Source: Streptomyces olivaceoviridis
GTDB lineage: Bacteria; Actinomycetota; Actinomycetes; Streptomycetales; Streptomycetaceae
Reading direction: 5' to 3'
Length of the DNA: 64,000 nucleotides
Assembly: GCF_014650115.1 (NCBI RefSeq)
Contig: NZ_BMUI01000022.1
Location: 78,812-142,811 of the forward strand
Of this stretch, positions 42,531-51,285 are shown in pieces; within the stretch, counting starts at the first letter, position 1; every line of letters begins with the position of its first letter. The notes beneath the pieces are model-generated. The model was not told the origin of the DNA. It worked only from the letters and a program-made list of their open reading frames with translations, and did no database searches. A program made the position numbers and the translations under genes.

Positions 42531-43961
42531 ATGGCCCCAAGCGCCATGAGCCGTGGCAAAGACAACTGGATCGCCTCTCTCTCCGAAGCCCAGCCGGTCC
42601 CGTACTGGCTGGAAGACCCCGGCAAGCCACCCGCCGAGCCCGCCCTCACCTCCGCGGAGACCTGCGACCTGCTCGTGGTCGGCGGCGGCTACAGCGGGCT
42701 GTGGGCCGCGCTGAACGCCAAGGAGCGCGACCCGCGGCGCGATGTGGTGCTGCTGGAAGGCCGCGAGGTGGGCTGGGCCGCCTCCGGCCGCAACGGCGGC
42801 TTCTGCGCCGCCTCCCTCACGCACGGCCTGCCCAACGGCCTGGCCCGCTGGCCCGGCGAGATCCACAGGCTGGAGGAGCTGGGGCGGCGCAACCTCGACG
42901 GGATCGAGGCGGCGATCGCCCGGCACGGCATCGACTGCGACTTCGAACGCACCGGCGAGATCGACGTCGCCACCGAGACCTACCAGGCCTGGGAACTGCG
43001 CGACTGGCACCGGGAGCTCCAGGAGAAGGGACTCGCGGACGGCATCGAGTTCCTCGACGCCGACGCGGTGCGCGAGCAGGTGAACTCGCCCACCTTCGAG
43101 GCCGGCCTGTGGGACCGCCGGGGCGTGGCCATGCTCCACCCGGCCAAGCTGGCGTGGGGCCTGAAGAAGGCCTGCCTGAAGCTCGGGGTGCGGGTGTACG
43201 AGCACACCCCCGCCCTGACGCTGAAGAGCTACGGCGCCGGGATGGCCGTACGCACCCCGTACGGCGCCGTCCGCGCCCGCAAGGTCGCGCTCGGCACGAA
43301 CATCTTCCCGAGCCTGCTGCGCCGCGTGCGGTCGTACACCGTCCCGGTCTACGACTACGCCCTGATGACCGAGCCGCTGACCGCCGGCCAGCTCGCGTCG
43401 ATCGGCTGGAAGAACAGGCAGGGGCTCGGGGATTCGGCGAACCAGTTCCACTACTTCCGGCTGTCCGCCGACAACCGCGTCCTGTGGGGCGGCTACGACG
43501 CGATCTACCCCTACGGCGGCCGGGTCCGCGCCGAGTACGACGACCGGCCCGAGACGTACGCCAAGCTCGCGGGCCACTTCTTCACGTGCTTCCCGCAGCT
43601 GGAGGGCGTCCGCTTCACCCACGCCTGGGGCGGCGCGATCGACACCTGCTCCCGCTTCTCGGCGTTCTTCGGCACCGCCCACCAGGGCCGCGTGGCCTAC
43701 GCGGCGGGCTACACCGGCCTCGGCGTCGGCGCGACCCGGTTCGGCGCGGACGTGATGCTCGACCTGCTGGACGGGGAGCGCACCGAGCGGACCGAACTGG
43801 AGATGGTCCGCAAGAAGCCGCTGCCGTTCCCGCCGGAGCCCTTCGCCTGGACGGGCATCGCCCTCACCAAGTGGTCCCTGGCCCGCGCGGACGCCCACGG
43901 GGGCCGCCGGAACCTGTGGCTGCGGACGATGGACCGGCTGGGACTGGGCTTCGACAGTTAG
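42531..43961 (+). CDS. FAD-dependent oxidase, gamma-glutamylputrescine oxidase (PuuB) type
   Basis: The protein has 476 residues of the DAO/GlpD fold. LVVGGGYSGLWAALNA binds FAD, and VGWAASGRNGGFCAASL is the isoalloxazine contact. FTHAWGGAIDTCSRF and GYTGLGVGATRFG lie in the C-terminal half. It is closest to PuuB, which oxidises gamma-glutamyl-putrescine to the aldehyde, ammonia and peroxide. GGGAG 7 bases before the ATG. The position after potABC strongly supports a polyamine role. The glutamylating ligase is not in this window. Confidence 0.9.
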   Translation: MAPSAMSRGKDNWIASLSEAQPVPYWLEDPGKPPAEPALTSAETCDLLVVGGGYSGLWAALNAKERDPRRDVVLLEGREVGWAASGRNGGFCAASLTHGLPNGLARWPGEIHRLEELGRRNLDGIEAAIARHGIDCDFERTGEIDVATETYQAWELRDWHRELQEKGLADGIEFLDADAVREQVNSPTFEAGLWDRRGVAMLHPAKLAWGLKKACLKLGVRVYEHTPALTLKSYGAGMAVRTPYGAVRARKVALGTNIFPSLLRRVRSYTVPVYDYALMTEPLTAGQLASIGWKNRQGLGDSANQFHYFRLSADNRVLWGGYDAIYPYGGRVRAEYDDRPETYAKLAGHFFTCFPQLEGVRFTHAWGGAIDTCSRFSAFFGTAHQGRVAYAAGYTGLGVGATRFGADVMLDLLDGERTERTELEMVRKKPLPFPPEPFAWTGIALTKWSLARADAHGGRRNLWLRTMDRLGLGFDS

Positions 43962-44022
43962 TCCCGGGCTGACCCGGGTCGCCGCAACACGTCGCCCGAA
44001 CCCGCGTAATGCTCCCGCAGGA

Positions 44023-44069
44023 CCTCCCTCTCCCTCGTGACGCGACCGCGTCCACGAGAGAAAGGGAGG
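44023..44069 (+). promoter_or_regulatory. Long hairpin sequestering the SD of the next gene
   Basis: CCTCCCTCTCCCTCGTGACGC pairs with the segment 44048-44069 over about 20 pairs, with two mismatches and one bulge, around a GACC loop. The 3' arm ends in AAAGGGAGG, the whole ribosome binding site of the gene at 44077. Translation should be blocked when it forms. A 5-base sequence (CTTCT) and the ATG follow. Confidence 0.75.
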
Positions 44070-44076
44070 CCTTCTC

Positions 44077-44535
44077 ATGACTGGGGCGAAGACGGCGGTC
44101 GAATGGCTGGCATCCGTCGCACCGGACCCCGCGGCCTGTCGCCGGGAGTGGGAGCGCGACCCCCTCGGGGTCGCGCTGCTGCCCGCCGGCAAGGCGTGGG
44201 ACGTCCTGATCCTGCCGGGTGACCTCGGCTACGCGACCCTCGACGTGCTCACCCGGCTCCTCGACCGACTCGGCCCCGTGCTCGTCGACTTCGGCGACAG
44301 CCGGGTCGGGTTCCTCGTGCCCCCGGGCACCGCGGCCCGCTGGCTCGGCACCGGGATCAAGGCCGCCGGGGCCGGCACCTGGATCGTCGTGCCACATCCC
44401 GGCCGGGCGGCCCGGGGCGTGCGCTGGCTGGTGCCGCCGGACGGCTCGGGCACGCTGACCGACCCGGCGCTGCTGGAACTGGCCCTGCACGAGGCGGCGG
44501 CGGGGGCGGCGAGGGAGAGGAGCGGGAACGGGTAG
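44077..44535 (+). CDS. Conserved hypothetical protein, weakly like a primase-polymerase N-domain
   Basis: The protein has 152 residues starting MTGAKTAVEWLASVAPDP. It looks like the folded core of bifunctional DNA primase/polymerase N-domains (GVALLPAGKAWDVLILPG; DFGDSRVGFLVPPGTAARW; GTWIVVPHPG), but the acidic metal ligands of PrimPol are not evident, so the resemblance may only be structural. I recall a conserved hypothetical at this place in other Streptomyces. The SD (GGGAGG) is buried in the hairpin at 44023-44069. It stands between the PuuB-like and chitinase genes. Confidence 0.72.
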   Translation: MTGAKTAVEWLASVAPDPAACRREWERDPLGVALLPAGKAWDVLILPGDLGYATLDVLTRLLDRLGPVLVDFGDSRVGFLVPPGTAARWLGTGIKAAGAGTWIVVPHPGRAARGVRWLVPPDGSGTLTDPALLELALHEAAAGAARERSGNG

Positions 44536-44558
44536 CGCCCCGACACCTTGACAATCGG

Positions 44559-44574
44559 ATTGGTCTGGACCAAG
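44559..44574 (+). promoter_or_regulatory. DasR-type operator (dre) in the chitinase promoter
   Basis: ATTGGTCTGGACCAAG matches the dre consensus ACTGGTCTAGACCACT at 12 of 16 positions and keeps the TGGTCT-N-GACCA core. TTGACA (44548-44553) is a strong -35 just before it, so the site lies between -35 and -10. DasR represses chitin genes in Streptomyces until GlcNAc 6-phosphate or glucosamine 6-phosphate appears. Confidence 0.75.
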
Positions 44575-44620
44575 TTGTGTGCGCTCCGCCCCTCCAACTC
44601 CCCGGCACCCGGAGGCCCTC

Positions 44621-46429
44621 GTGGACCGCGCCAGACGCCCCAGATCCGTCCTCGCCGCGCTCACGGCCGCACTGCTGGCCGTGCCCGGCATCACCGCGCT
44701 CTCGTCGGCCGCCCACGCGGCCGACGCGGACGTCGCGGTCAACGGCGGCTTCGAGTCCGGCCTCACCGGCTGGACCTGCACCGCCGGCACCACCGTCACC
44801 TCCCCCGTGCACAGCGGGAGTTCGGCGCTCCGGGCCACCCCGGCCGGCAGCGACAACGCCCAGTGCTCCCAGACGGTGACCGTCCAGCCGAACGCGCAGT
44901 ACACCCTGTCCGGTTACGTCCGTGGCTCCTACGTCTACCTCGGCGCGAGCGGCACCGGCACCACCGACGTCTCCACCTGGACCCAGTCGGCCCCCGACTG
45001 GCAGCAGCTGAGCACCACCTTCCGTACCGGGGCGGCCACCACCAAGGTCACGATCTACACCCACGGCTGGTACGGCACCGGCGCCTACCACGCCGACGAC
45101 CTCACCCTCGTCGGCCCCGGCGGCAGCGGCACCACACAGCCGCCCGCCGCCCCCGCCGGCCTGCGGACCACCACCGTGACCTCGTCCTCCGTCGGACTGT
45201 CCTGGTCCGCGGTGACCGGCGCGACCGGCTACGCGGTCTACCGCGACGGCACCAAGGTCCAGACCGTGACCGGCACCTCGGCCACCGTCTCCGGCCTCGC
45301 GGGCTCGACGGCGTACAGCTTCCAGGTCACCGCCGCGAACGACGCCGGCGAGTCCGCGAGATCCGCGGTCGTGACCGCGACGACCAGCGCCGGCGGCGGT
45401 GGCGGCTCGTCCGACCTGCCCGCCCACGCCCTCGTCGGCTACCTGCACGCCGGCTTCGCCAACGGCGCCGGCTACACCCGCCTCGCCGACGTCCCCGACA
45501 GCTGGGACGTCATCGACCTGGCCTTCGGCGAGCCCACCTCGGTCACCTCCGGGGACATCCGCTTCAACCGCTGCCCGGTCACCGAGTGCCCGAACGTGGA
45601 GAGCGACGCCGACTTCAAGGCGGCCGTCAAGGCAAAGCAGGCCGCCGGCAAGAAGGTCCTGATCTCGATCGGCGGCCAGAACGGCCAGGTCCAGCTGACC
45701 ACGACCGCGGCCCGCGACACCTTCGTCGCCTCCGTCTCGAAGATCATCGACACCTACGGCCTCGACGGCCTGGACATCGACTTCGAGGGCCACTCGCTGT
45801 CCCTGAACGCGAACGACACGGACTTCAAGAACCCGACCACCCCCGTGATCGTGAACCTCATCTCGGCACTGAAGACCCTGAAGGCCAAGTACGGCGCGAA
45901 GTTCGTCCTCACGATGGCCCCGGAGACCTTCTTCGTGCAGAACGGCTACCAGTACTACGGCACCGGCAAGTGGGGCGGCCAGGACCCGCGCTGCGGCGCC
46001 TACCTCCCGGTCATCCACGCCCTGCGCGACGACCTGACCCTGCTGCACGTCCAGGACTACAACTCCGGCCCCATCATGGGCCTGGACAACCAGTACCACT
46101 CCATGGGCGGCGCCGACTTCCACATCGCCATGACCGACATGCTCCTCACCGGCTTCCCGGTCGCCGGCGACCCGGACAACGTCTTCCCGCCGCTGCGCCC
46201 CGACCAGGTCGCGATCGGCATGCCCGCGTCGACCAACGCGGGCAACGGCTACGTCTCCCCGTCCGAGGTCACCAAGACCCTGGACTGCCTGACGAAGAGG
46301 ACGAACTGCGGCTCGTACGCCACCCACGGGACCTGGCCCGCGCTGCGGGGCCTGATGACGTGGTCGGTGAACTGGGACCGCTACGCGAACTGGGAGTTCC
46401 AGAAGAACTTCGACGCGTACTTCGGCTGA
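44621..46429 (+). CDS. Secreted GH18 chitinase with carbohydrate-binding and Fn3 domains
   Basis: The protein has 602 residues from a GTG with GGAGG 5 bases upstream. The signal peptide ends near AHA-AD. Residues ~35-165 are a jelly-roll carbohydrate-binding module (VNGGFESGLTGWTC), ~170-262 a fibronectin type III domain, ~270-602 the GH18 catalytic domain. The catalytic DGLDIDFEG motif sits at 382-390 with Glu389 the acid. It degrades chitin outside the cell. Regulated through the dre site. An upstream in-frame GTG at 44579 lies in the promoter region and is rejected. Its end overlaps the antisense PAP2 gene. Confidence 0.95.
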   Translation: MDRARRPRSVLAALTAALLAVPGITALSSAAHAADADVAVNGGFESGLTGWTCTAGTTVTSPVHSGSSALRATPAGSDNAQCSQTVTVQPNAQYTLSGYVRGSYVYLGASGTGTTDVSTWTQSAPDWQQLSTTFRTGAATTKVTIYTHGWYGTGAYHADDLTLVGPGGSGTTQPPAAPAGLRTTTVTSSSVGLSWSAVTGATGYAVYRDGTKVQTVTGTSATVSGLAGSTAYSFQVTAANDAGESARSAVVTATTSAGGGGGSSDLPAHALVGYLHAGFANGAGYTRLADVPDSWDVIDLAFGEPTSVTSGDIRFNRCPVTECPNVESDADFKAAVKAKQAAGKKVLISIGGQNGQVQLTTTAARDTFVASVSKIIDTYGLDGLDIDFEGHSLSLNANDTDFKNPTTPVIVNLISALKTLKAKYGAKFVLTMAPETFFVQNGYQYYGTGKWGGQDPRCGAYLPVIHALRDDLTLLHVQDYNSGPIMGLDNQYHSMGGADFHIAMTDMLLTGFPVAGDPDNVFPPLRPDQVAIGMPASTNAGNGYVSPSEVTKTLDCLTKRTNCGSYATHGTWPALRGLMTWSVNWDRYANWEFQKNFDAYFG

Positions 46430-47006
46430 GCACGAGGGACAGGGCGGCCAGCAGCACCGTGCCCAGGCACCAGCTGGCCACCACGTCCAGCGGCCAGTGC
46501 CAGCCGTGGCGGACCAGGCCGTACGACACCCCGAGGACGAGGGCGGCGCACCCGGTGACCAGGACGCGGCGGGCGGCGGGGGAGCGGAGCCAGGGCAGGA
46601 GGAGCAGGGTCGCGGAACCGTACGCGACCGCGGCCGTCGCGGTGTGACCGGACGGGAAGTAGCCCGTCCCCGGGGGCACCACCGGTGTCCCCGGCCGGGC
46701 CGTCCACTCCTTCAGCGGGACGACGACCGCCGGGACCAGCGCCATCACCAGGGCCGCGGCGAGCGGCGGCAGCCACCACCGCCCGGCACCCGCGGCCCGG
46801 CCCCGCCAGGCGGCGTACCCGAGGGCCACGGCGAGCACGGGGAGGGCGACCTGGACGTTGCCGAGGTCGGAGAGCAGCTGGGAGGACCGGTCCGGGTGGA
46901 CGAGGGCCCGGCTGACGTCCGCGTCCAGCCGGAGCAGCGGCCCGTCGGCGGCGACCTGCCAGGTGACGAGGGCGAGGACGACCGCCGGGAGGACCAGGAG
47001 CAACAT
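46269..47006 (-). CDS. PAP2-family membrane phosphatase
   Basis: The protein has 245 residues. Five or six hydrophobic segments. The PAP2 catalytic set is complete: KEWTARPGTP (motif 1), YFPSGHTATAAVAYG (motif 2) and SYGLVRHGWHWPLDV (motif 3). It dephosphorylates lipid phosphates or undecaprenyl pyrophosphate at the membrane. The last ~50 residues are Ser/Arg-rich and are read antisense to the chitinase end for 161 bases; that tail is outside the family fold, so the ancestral stop may have been lost. A strong hairpin (47043-47082) lies in its leader. Confidence 0.85.
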   Translation of the reverse strand: MLLLVLPAVVLALVTWQVAADGPLLRLDADVSRALVHPDRSSQLLSDLGNVQVALPVLAVALGYAAWRGRAAGAGRWWLPPLAAALVMALVPAVVVPLKEWTARPGTPVVPPGTGYFPSGHTATAAVAYGSATLLLLPWLRSPAARRVLVTGCAALVLGVSYGLVRHGWHWPLDVVASWCLGTVLLAALSLVLSRSTRRSSSGTPSSRSGPSSPTTSSGPAARARSRGWRTSRSSSSSSGSPGSW

Positions 47007-47417
47007 GGGCCCAGCTTGGCAGACGGTCGCGGGGAAGGAGGTCGGCCGCCCCGGAACAGGGGGGGTGGTTCCGAGGCGGCCGTCCGGATCGGAACGTCGC
47101 GCGCCCCGGGGGGTTTGGGGCGGCGACCGTCCGATCGGTGAGGAGATCCCGGAGCCGTCAGGCGCCGGTTGTGTGCGCGAGGGCACGACCAGGTCGAAGC
47201 TGGGGAGGCCCCGGCCCGGTGTCCGCCCGCAGTCCCCTGTGGGCGGGTGTATCTCTCATCTGAGGAGAACCTACGGCAGGCGGCGGCGGTTTGGCAGACG
47301 GAATCCGCTCCCGTCATCCACCCCGCACACCTTCTTCACACGGCCTGCCGCAGGCGCCTTCAGAGGTGCGGACCCTCCGCTCAGATGCGCGGTGGATGCG
47401 CGGGCCGGATGCGCGGC
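47007..47417. other. 411-bp gap with two strong hairpins and a GATGCGCGG repeat
   Basis: No gene is visible. CGGCCGCC...GGCGGCCG (47043-47082) makes 15 bp with one mismatch before the PAP2 start. CCGCCCGCAG/CTGTGGGCGG (47223-47246) is a 10-bp stem with a 4-base TCCC loop, followed by GTGTATCTCTCATCT, so it can act as a + strand terminator. GATGCGCGG or close variants occur four times at 47380-47420, next to the gabT stop. A small RNA ending at 47246 is possible. Confidence 0.45.
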
Positions 47418-48752
47418 TCAGATGCGGGCGAACGCCTGCTCGATGATGTCGAGGCCCTCGTTCAGCAGGTCCTCGCCGATGACCAACGGCGGCAGGAAGC
47501 GGAGCACGTTGCCGTAGGTGCCGCAGGTCAGGACCAGCAGGCCCTCGGCGTGGCAGGCCTTGGCGAGCGCGGCGGTGGCCTCCGGGTTCGGCTCCTTGGT
47601 GGCGCGGTCCTTGACCAGCTCGATCGCGATCATGGCACCACGTCCGCGCACGTCACCGATGACGTCGAACTTCTCGGCCATGGCGGTGAGGCGACCCTTC
47701 ATGATCTCCTCGATGCGCTTGGCCTTGCCGTTGAGGTCCAGCTCCTTCATCGTCTCGATGGCGCCGAGCGCACCGGCGCACGCGACCGGGTTGCCGCCGT
47801 ACGTACCACCGAGCCCACCGGCGTGCGCGGCGTCCATGATCTCGGCGCGCCCGGTCACGGCGGCGAGCGGCAGACCGCCGGCGATGCCCTTGGCGGTCGT
47901 GATCAGGTCGGGCACGACGCCCTCGTCCTCGCACGCGAACCACTGCCCGGTCCGGCAGAAACCGGACTGGATCTCGTCGGCGACGAAGACGATGCCGTTG
48001 TCGGCGGCGAACTGGCGGATCGCCGGCAGGAAGCCCTTGGCGGGCTCGATGAAGCCGCCCTCGCCGAGGACCGGCTCGATGATGATCGCGGCGACGTTGT
48101 CCGGGCCGACCTGCTTGGTGATCTGGTCGATGGCCTGCGCGGCGGCCTCCGGGCCGGCGTTGTCCGGGCCGGTCGGCCAGCGGTACGCGTACGCGACGGG
48201 CACCCGGTACACCTCGGGCGCGAACGGCCCGAACCCGTGCTTGTACGGCATGTTCTTCGCCGTCAGCGCCATGGTGAGGTTGGTCCGCCCGTGGTAGCCG
48301 TGGTCGAACACCACCACGGCCTGCCGCTTGGTGTAGGCACGCGCGATCTTGACGGCGTTCTCGACGGCCTCGGCGCCGGAGTTGAACAGCGCGGACTTCT
48401 TGGCGTGGTCACCCGGGGTCAGCTCGGCGAGCGCCTCCGCGACCTCCACGTAGCCCTCGTACGGGGTGACCATGAAACAGGTGTGGGTGAAGTCGGCGAG
48501 CTGGGCGCTCGCGCGGCGCACCACGGCCTCGGCGGAGGCGCCGACGCTCGTCACGGCGATACCGGAGCCGAAGTCGATCAGCCGGTTGCCGTCGACGTCC
48601 TCGATGATCCCGCCGCCCGCGCGCGCGGTGAACACGGGCAGCACGGAGCCCACGCCCTGGGCGACCGCGGCGGTACGGCGGGCCTGCAGCTCCTGCGACT
48701 TCGGGCCGGGGATGGCGGTGACGACGCGGCGCTCCTGCGGAAGTGCGGTCAT
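47418..48752 (-). CDS. gabT: 4-aminobutyrate (GABA) aminotransferase
   Basis: The protein has 444 residues of class III. ALFNSGAEAVENAVKIAR begins the cofactor region, VFVADEIQSGFCRTG has the Asp for the pyridine ring, and ITTAKGIAGGLPLAAV has the PLP Lys. LGGTYGGNPVACAGALGAIE is typical of GabT. It moves the amino group of GABA to 2-oxoglutarate and makes succinic semialdehyde. GGAG 7 bases before the ATG. It closes the polyamine-to-GABA route of the neighbouring operons; the product would go to a semialdehyde dehydrogenase, perhaps the one at 53019. Confidence 0.95.
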   Translation of the reverse strand: MTALPQERRVVTAIPGPKSQELQARRTAAVAQGVGSVLPVFTARAGGGIIEDVDGNRLIDFGSGIAVTSVGASAEAVVRRASAQLADFTHTCFMVTPYEGYVEVAEALAELTPGDHAKKSALFNSGAEAVENAVKIARAYTKRQAVVVFDHGYHGRTNLTMALTAKNMPYKHGFGPFAPEVYRVPVAYAYRWPTGPDNAGPEAAAQAIDQITKQVGPDNVAAIIIEPVLGEGGFIEPAKGFLPAIRQFAADNGIVFVADEIQSGFCRTGQWFACEDEGVVPDLITTAKGIAGGLPLAAVTGRAEIMDAAHAGGLGGTYGGNPVACAGALGAIETMKELDLNGKAKRIEEIMKGRLTAMAEKFDVIGDVRGRGAMIAIELVKDRATKEPNPEATAALAKACHAEGLLVLTCGTYGNVLRFLPPLVIGEDLLNEGLDIIEQAFARI

Positions 48753-49030
48753 GGGGGGCTCCCTGATGATCTTGCGTACCGGGCGGTCCCGGGCGGTTCC
48801 GGGCGGTGCGTTTTCGGACGCATACCTTCTTTTCTCGCAGGCTAAGACCGGTTCCGGAGGGTGGGCATGCTCCATGTGGGAGTTGTCGGCGAGCCCCGTT
48901 GTCCGCCGTGGACATAGCCTGGCCGGGCGGTACGGCTCCTTACGGCCACGTAAGCGGTGAACTCCCCCTGCCGGGGCGTTAGATTGACTCGCTGACGACG
49001 GACGGAACGGCTGGTCAGGGGGCAAGGTCG

Positions 49031-51178
49031 ATGGACAGCGACGCGACGCGCGACACACGCGGCACGCACGCCAACCCACTACCGCGGCCCATGGCGGCGC
49101 CGGAGGGGGCGGGGGGGCCGCCTATGCCGCCTGGGGTGCCGCCGGCGCCCTCGGTGCCGCCCGGCGCACCGCCGAAGCCGGACGGCTCCGTCTTCCTCGC
49201 CTGGCTGCGGACCCCCCGTCCTGAGGCACCGCCGGGCGTGTGGCGCTTCGGGCACCGGCCCCGGCCCGAGCAGGAGCCCGATCAGATCCCGTCCCGGCAA
49301 CTGATCAGCGGTGCCTTGATCGCCTTCCTCGTGGGCTGGCTGGTGTGGTCCCTGCTGTGGAACGGCTACCTCGGAGCCTGGTGGGTGCTGCCACTGGAGC
49401 TGTTCACCCCCGACTCCTGGCGTCAGGGCAACGACGCCGTCGGCAACGCCGTCCTCTGGTACTCGTACTACACCGTGATCGCCCTCGGCATCCTGCTCGT
49501 CGTCGGCCGCCTGGGCCGCTGGGGCGAGGTCTGGCGCCGCTACGGGCCGAGCGCCTGGCGGCCCGCCGCGCCCGTGGCCGAGCGCCCGCCCACCCCCGAA
49601 CAAGACCCCGCCGAATGGCCGCAGCTGCGGCAGGCCGGGGCCTATGAGGCTGCTGAGCGGCTTGCCGGCGAGGCGAAGGCGGGCCTCATGCGGGACGTGG
49701 ATCACGCGCGGATCAGCAGGGCCTGGCAGGGCGTGCGGTCGGGCCGGCACAGCCTGGCCACCTTCAGCGGCGCCGTGCTGAAGGACGGCGCCGCCGCCTG
49801 CCTGCACCCCTCCGGCGAGCGCGACCTGCCCGCCCGGCACGCCCGCCACGACCTGCTCACCGGACAGGTCCGGCTCGGCACCACCGCCGACGACCCCCGC
49901 AACCCGTACCACTACCGCGGCGCCGGCCTCGCCCTCGGCCCCGACCTGCTCGGCACCTCCCTGCTCGCCGTCGGCCCCGCCGGCTCCGGGAAGACCGGTG
50001 CCGTGGTGCGACCGCTCGCCGAGTCCCTGTGCCTGCACGCCCTGGCCGGCCGCGCGTCGGTCGTGGTGGTCGGCGCGGCGGGCGCCGGGCTCGGCCCGGC
50101 CGAGGCCTACGACGTCGTCGTCCGCGTCGGCCACCCCGATTCCGCGTACGACCTCGACCTCTACGGCGGCACAACCGACCCCGACGAGGCCGCCGCCATA
50201 CTCGCCGAGGCCCTTGTCGGCGACCTCGCGGACCCGCACCCCGGCAGCGACAGCCGCCGCTCCACCACCGTCCTCGCCCAGTTGCTCGGCCCGTTCCGCG
50301 CCGTCCACGACCGCTTCCCCTCCGTACCGGAGCTGCGACAACTGCTCGACGGCGCCCCCGGCCCGCTGGCCGCGCTGCGCAAGGGCCTGACCGACACCGG
50401 GCACGCGTCCCTGCTCAGGGAACTCGACGCCCGGGAGCGGCAGATGGCCCACCCGGGCGACGTCGGCACGGTCCTCGCCGACCGGATCGCCCTGCTCGAC
50501 CGGCCCGCCTTCGCCGCCTTCTTCGACACCTCCGGACAGAGCCGGCCGTTCTCCCTGAAGGCCCTCGACCACCCGGTCCGGGTCCGCATCGACCTGCCCC
50601 AGCGCGGTCACGCCGACGCCTCCCGGATCCTGGCCCGGCTGGTGCTCGCCCAGTTCACGGCCTCCGTGACGGTGCGGGAGGACCGGTCGCTCTTCGCCTG
50701 CCTGCTGCTCGACGACGCCTCCGGGGTCGTCACCCCGGAGGCCGTACGCGGCATCCAGCGGCTGCGCAGCGCCAACGCCGGCACGGTGCTCACGCTGCGC
50801 ACCCTGGACGACGCCCCCCGGCCGCTGCGCGGCCCGCTGCTGGGCGCCGCGGGCTGCCGGATGGCGCTGTCCGGGCTCACCCCCTGGGACGGTCAGGACT
50901 TCGCCGAGGTGTGGGGCAAGGAGTGGACCGAGACCCGGGACGTCACCGACCGGCAGATCATCGCCGAGACCCCGGCCGGCAAGGCCGTGCACATGCTGCG
51001 CCGGGTCATCACCGGCCAGGCGCCCACCGCCCGTGCCGTCACCGTGCGTCAGGTCGAGCGGGAGCGGTGGTCGGCTTCCGAGTTGGCTCATGGGGTGCCG
51101 CCGGGGCATGCCGTGTTGTCGTTGACCACCGTGGAGGGGGAGCACGCGCCGCCGTTGCTGGTGGATCTGCGGGGGTGA
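49031..51178 (+). CDS. Membrane-anchored VirD4/TraD-like ATPase
   Basis: The protein has 715 residues. A Pro-rich head is followed by two membrane segments (about 91-110 and 141-158). The ATPase part has Walker A GPAGSGKTG (about 315-323) and Walker B-like LFACLLLDDASG. The layout matches type IV coupling proteins and FtsK-like pumps. AGGGGGG lies 11 bases upstream. No relaxase, integrase or secretion partner is nearby. I recall homologues as chromosomal in other Streptomyces, so a housekeeping role, not a mobile element, is likely. Divergent from gabT. Confidence 0.85.
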   Translation: MDSDATRDTRGTHANPLPRPMAAPEGAGGPPMPPGVPPAPSVPPGAPPKPDGSVFLAWLRTPRPEAPPGVWRFGHRPRPEQEPDQIPSRQLISGALIAFLVGWLVWSLLWNGYLGAWWVLPLELFTPDSWRQGNDAVGNAVLWYSYYTVIALGILLVVGRLGRWGEVWRRYGPSAWRPAAPVAERPPTPEQDPAEWPQLRQAGAYEAAERLAGEAKAGLMRDVDHARISRAWQGVRSGRHSLATFSGAVLKDGAAACLHPSGERDLPARHARHDLLTGQVRLGTTADDPRNPYHYRGAGLALGPDLLGTSLLAVGPAGSGKTGAVVRPLAESLCLHALAGRASVVVVGAAGAGLGPAEAYDVVVRVGHPDSAYDLDLYGGTTDPDEAAAILAEALVGDLADPHPGSDSRRSTTVLAQLLGPFRAVHDRFPSVPELRQLLDGAPGPLAALRKGLTDTGHASLLRELDARERQMAHPGDVGTVLADRIALLDRPAFAAFFDTSGQSRPFSLKALDHPVRVRIDLPQRGHADASRILARLVLAQFTASVTVREDRSLFACLLLDDASGVVTPEAVRGIQRLRSANAGTVLTLRTLDDAPRPLRGPLLGAAGCRMALSGLTPWDGQDFAEVWGKEWTETRDVTDRQIIAETPAGKAVHMLRRVITGQAPTARAVTVRQVERERWSASELAHGVPPGHAVLSLTTVEGEHAPPLLVDLRG

Positions 51179-51285
51179 GGGGCCAGCGCGGGACCGTACG
51201 GTGAGGCAGAATCAGGGTGGGTCGTTCATACACGGCGGCCAAAAGATCACCGGGATCGACGGATCTCCCTCACCGTGAAGGCCCC

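Noticed and set aside
49031..51178. Sign of an integrative conjugative element
   Set aside because: No integrase, relaxase, attachment repeat, tRNA or base-composition change is visible nearby.
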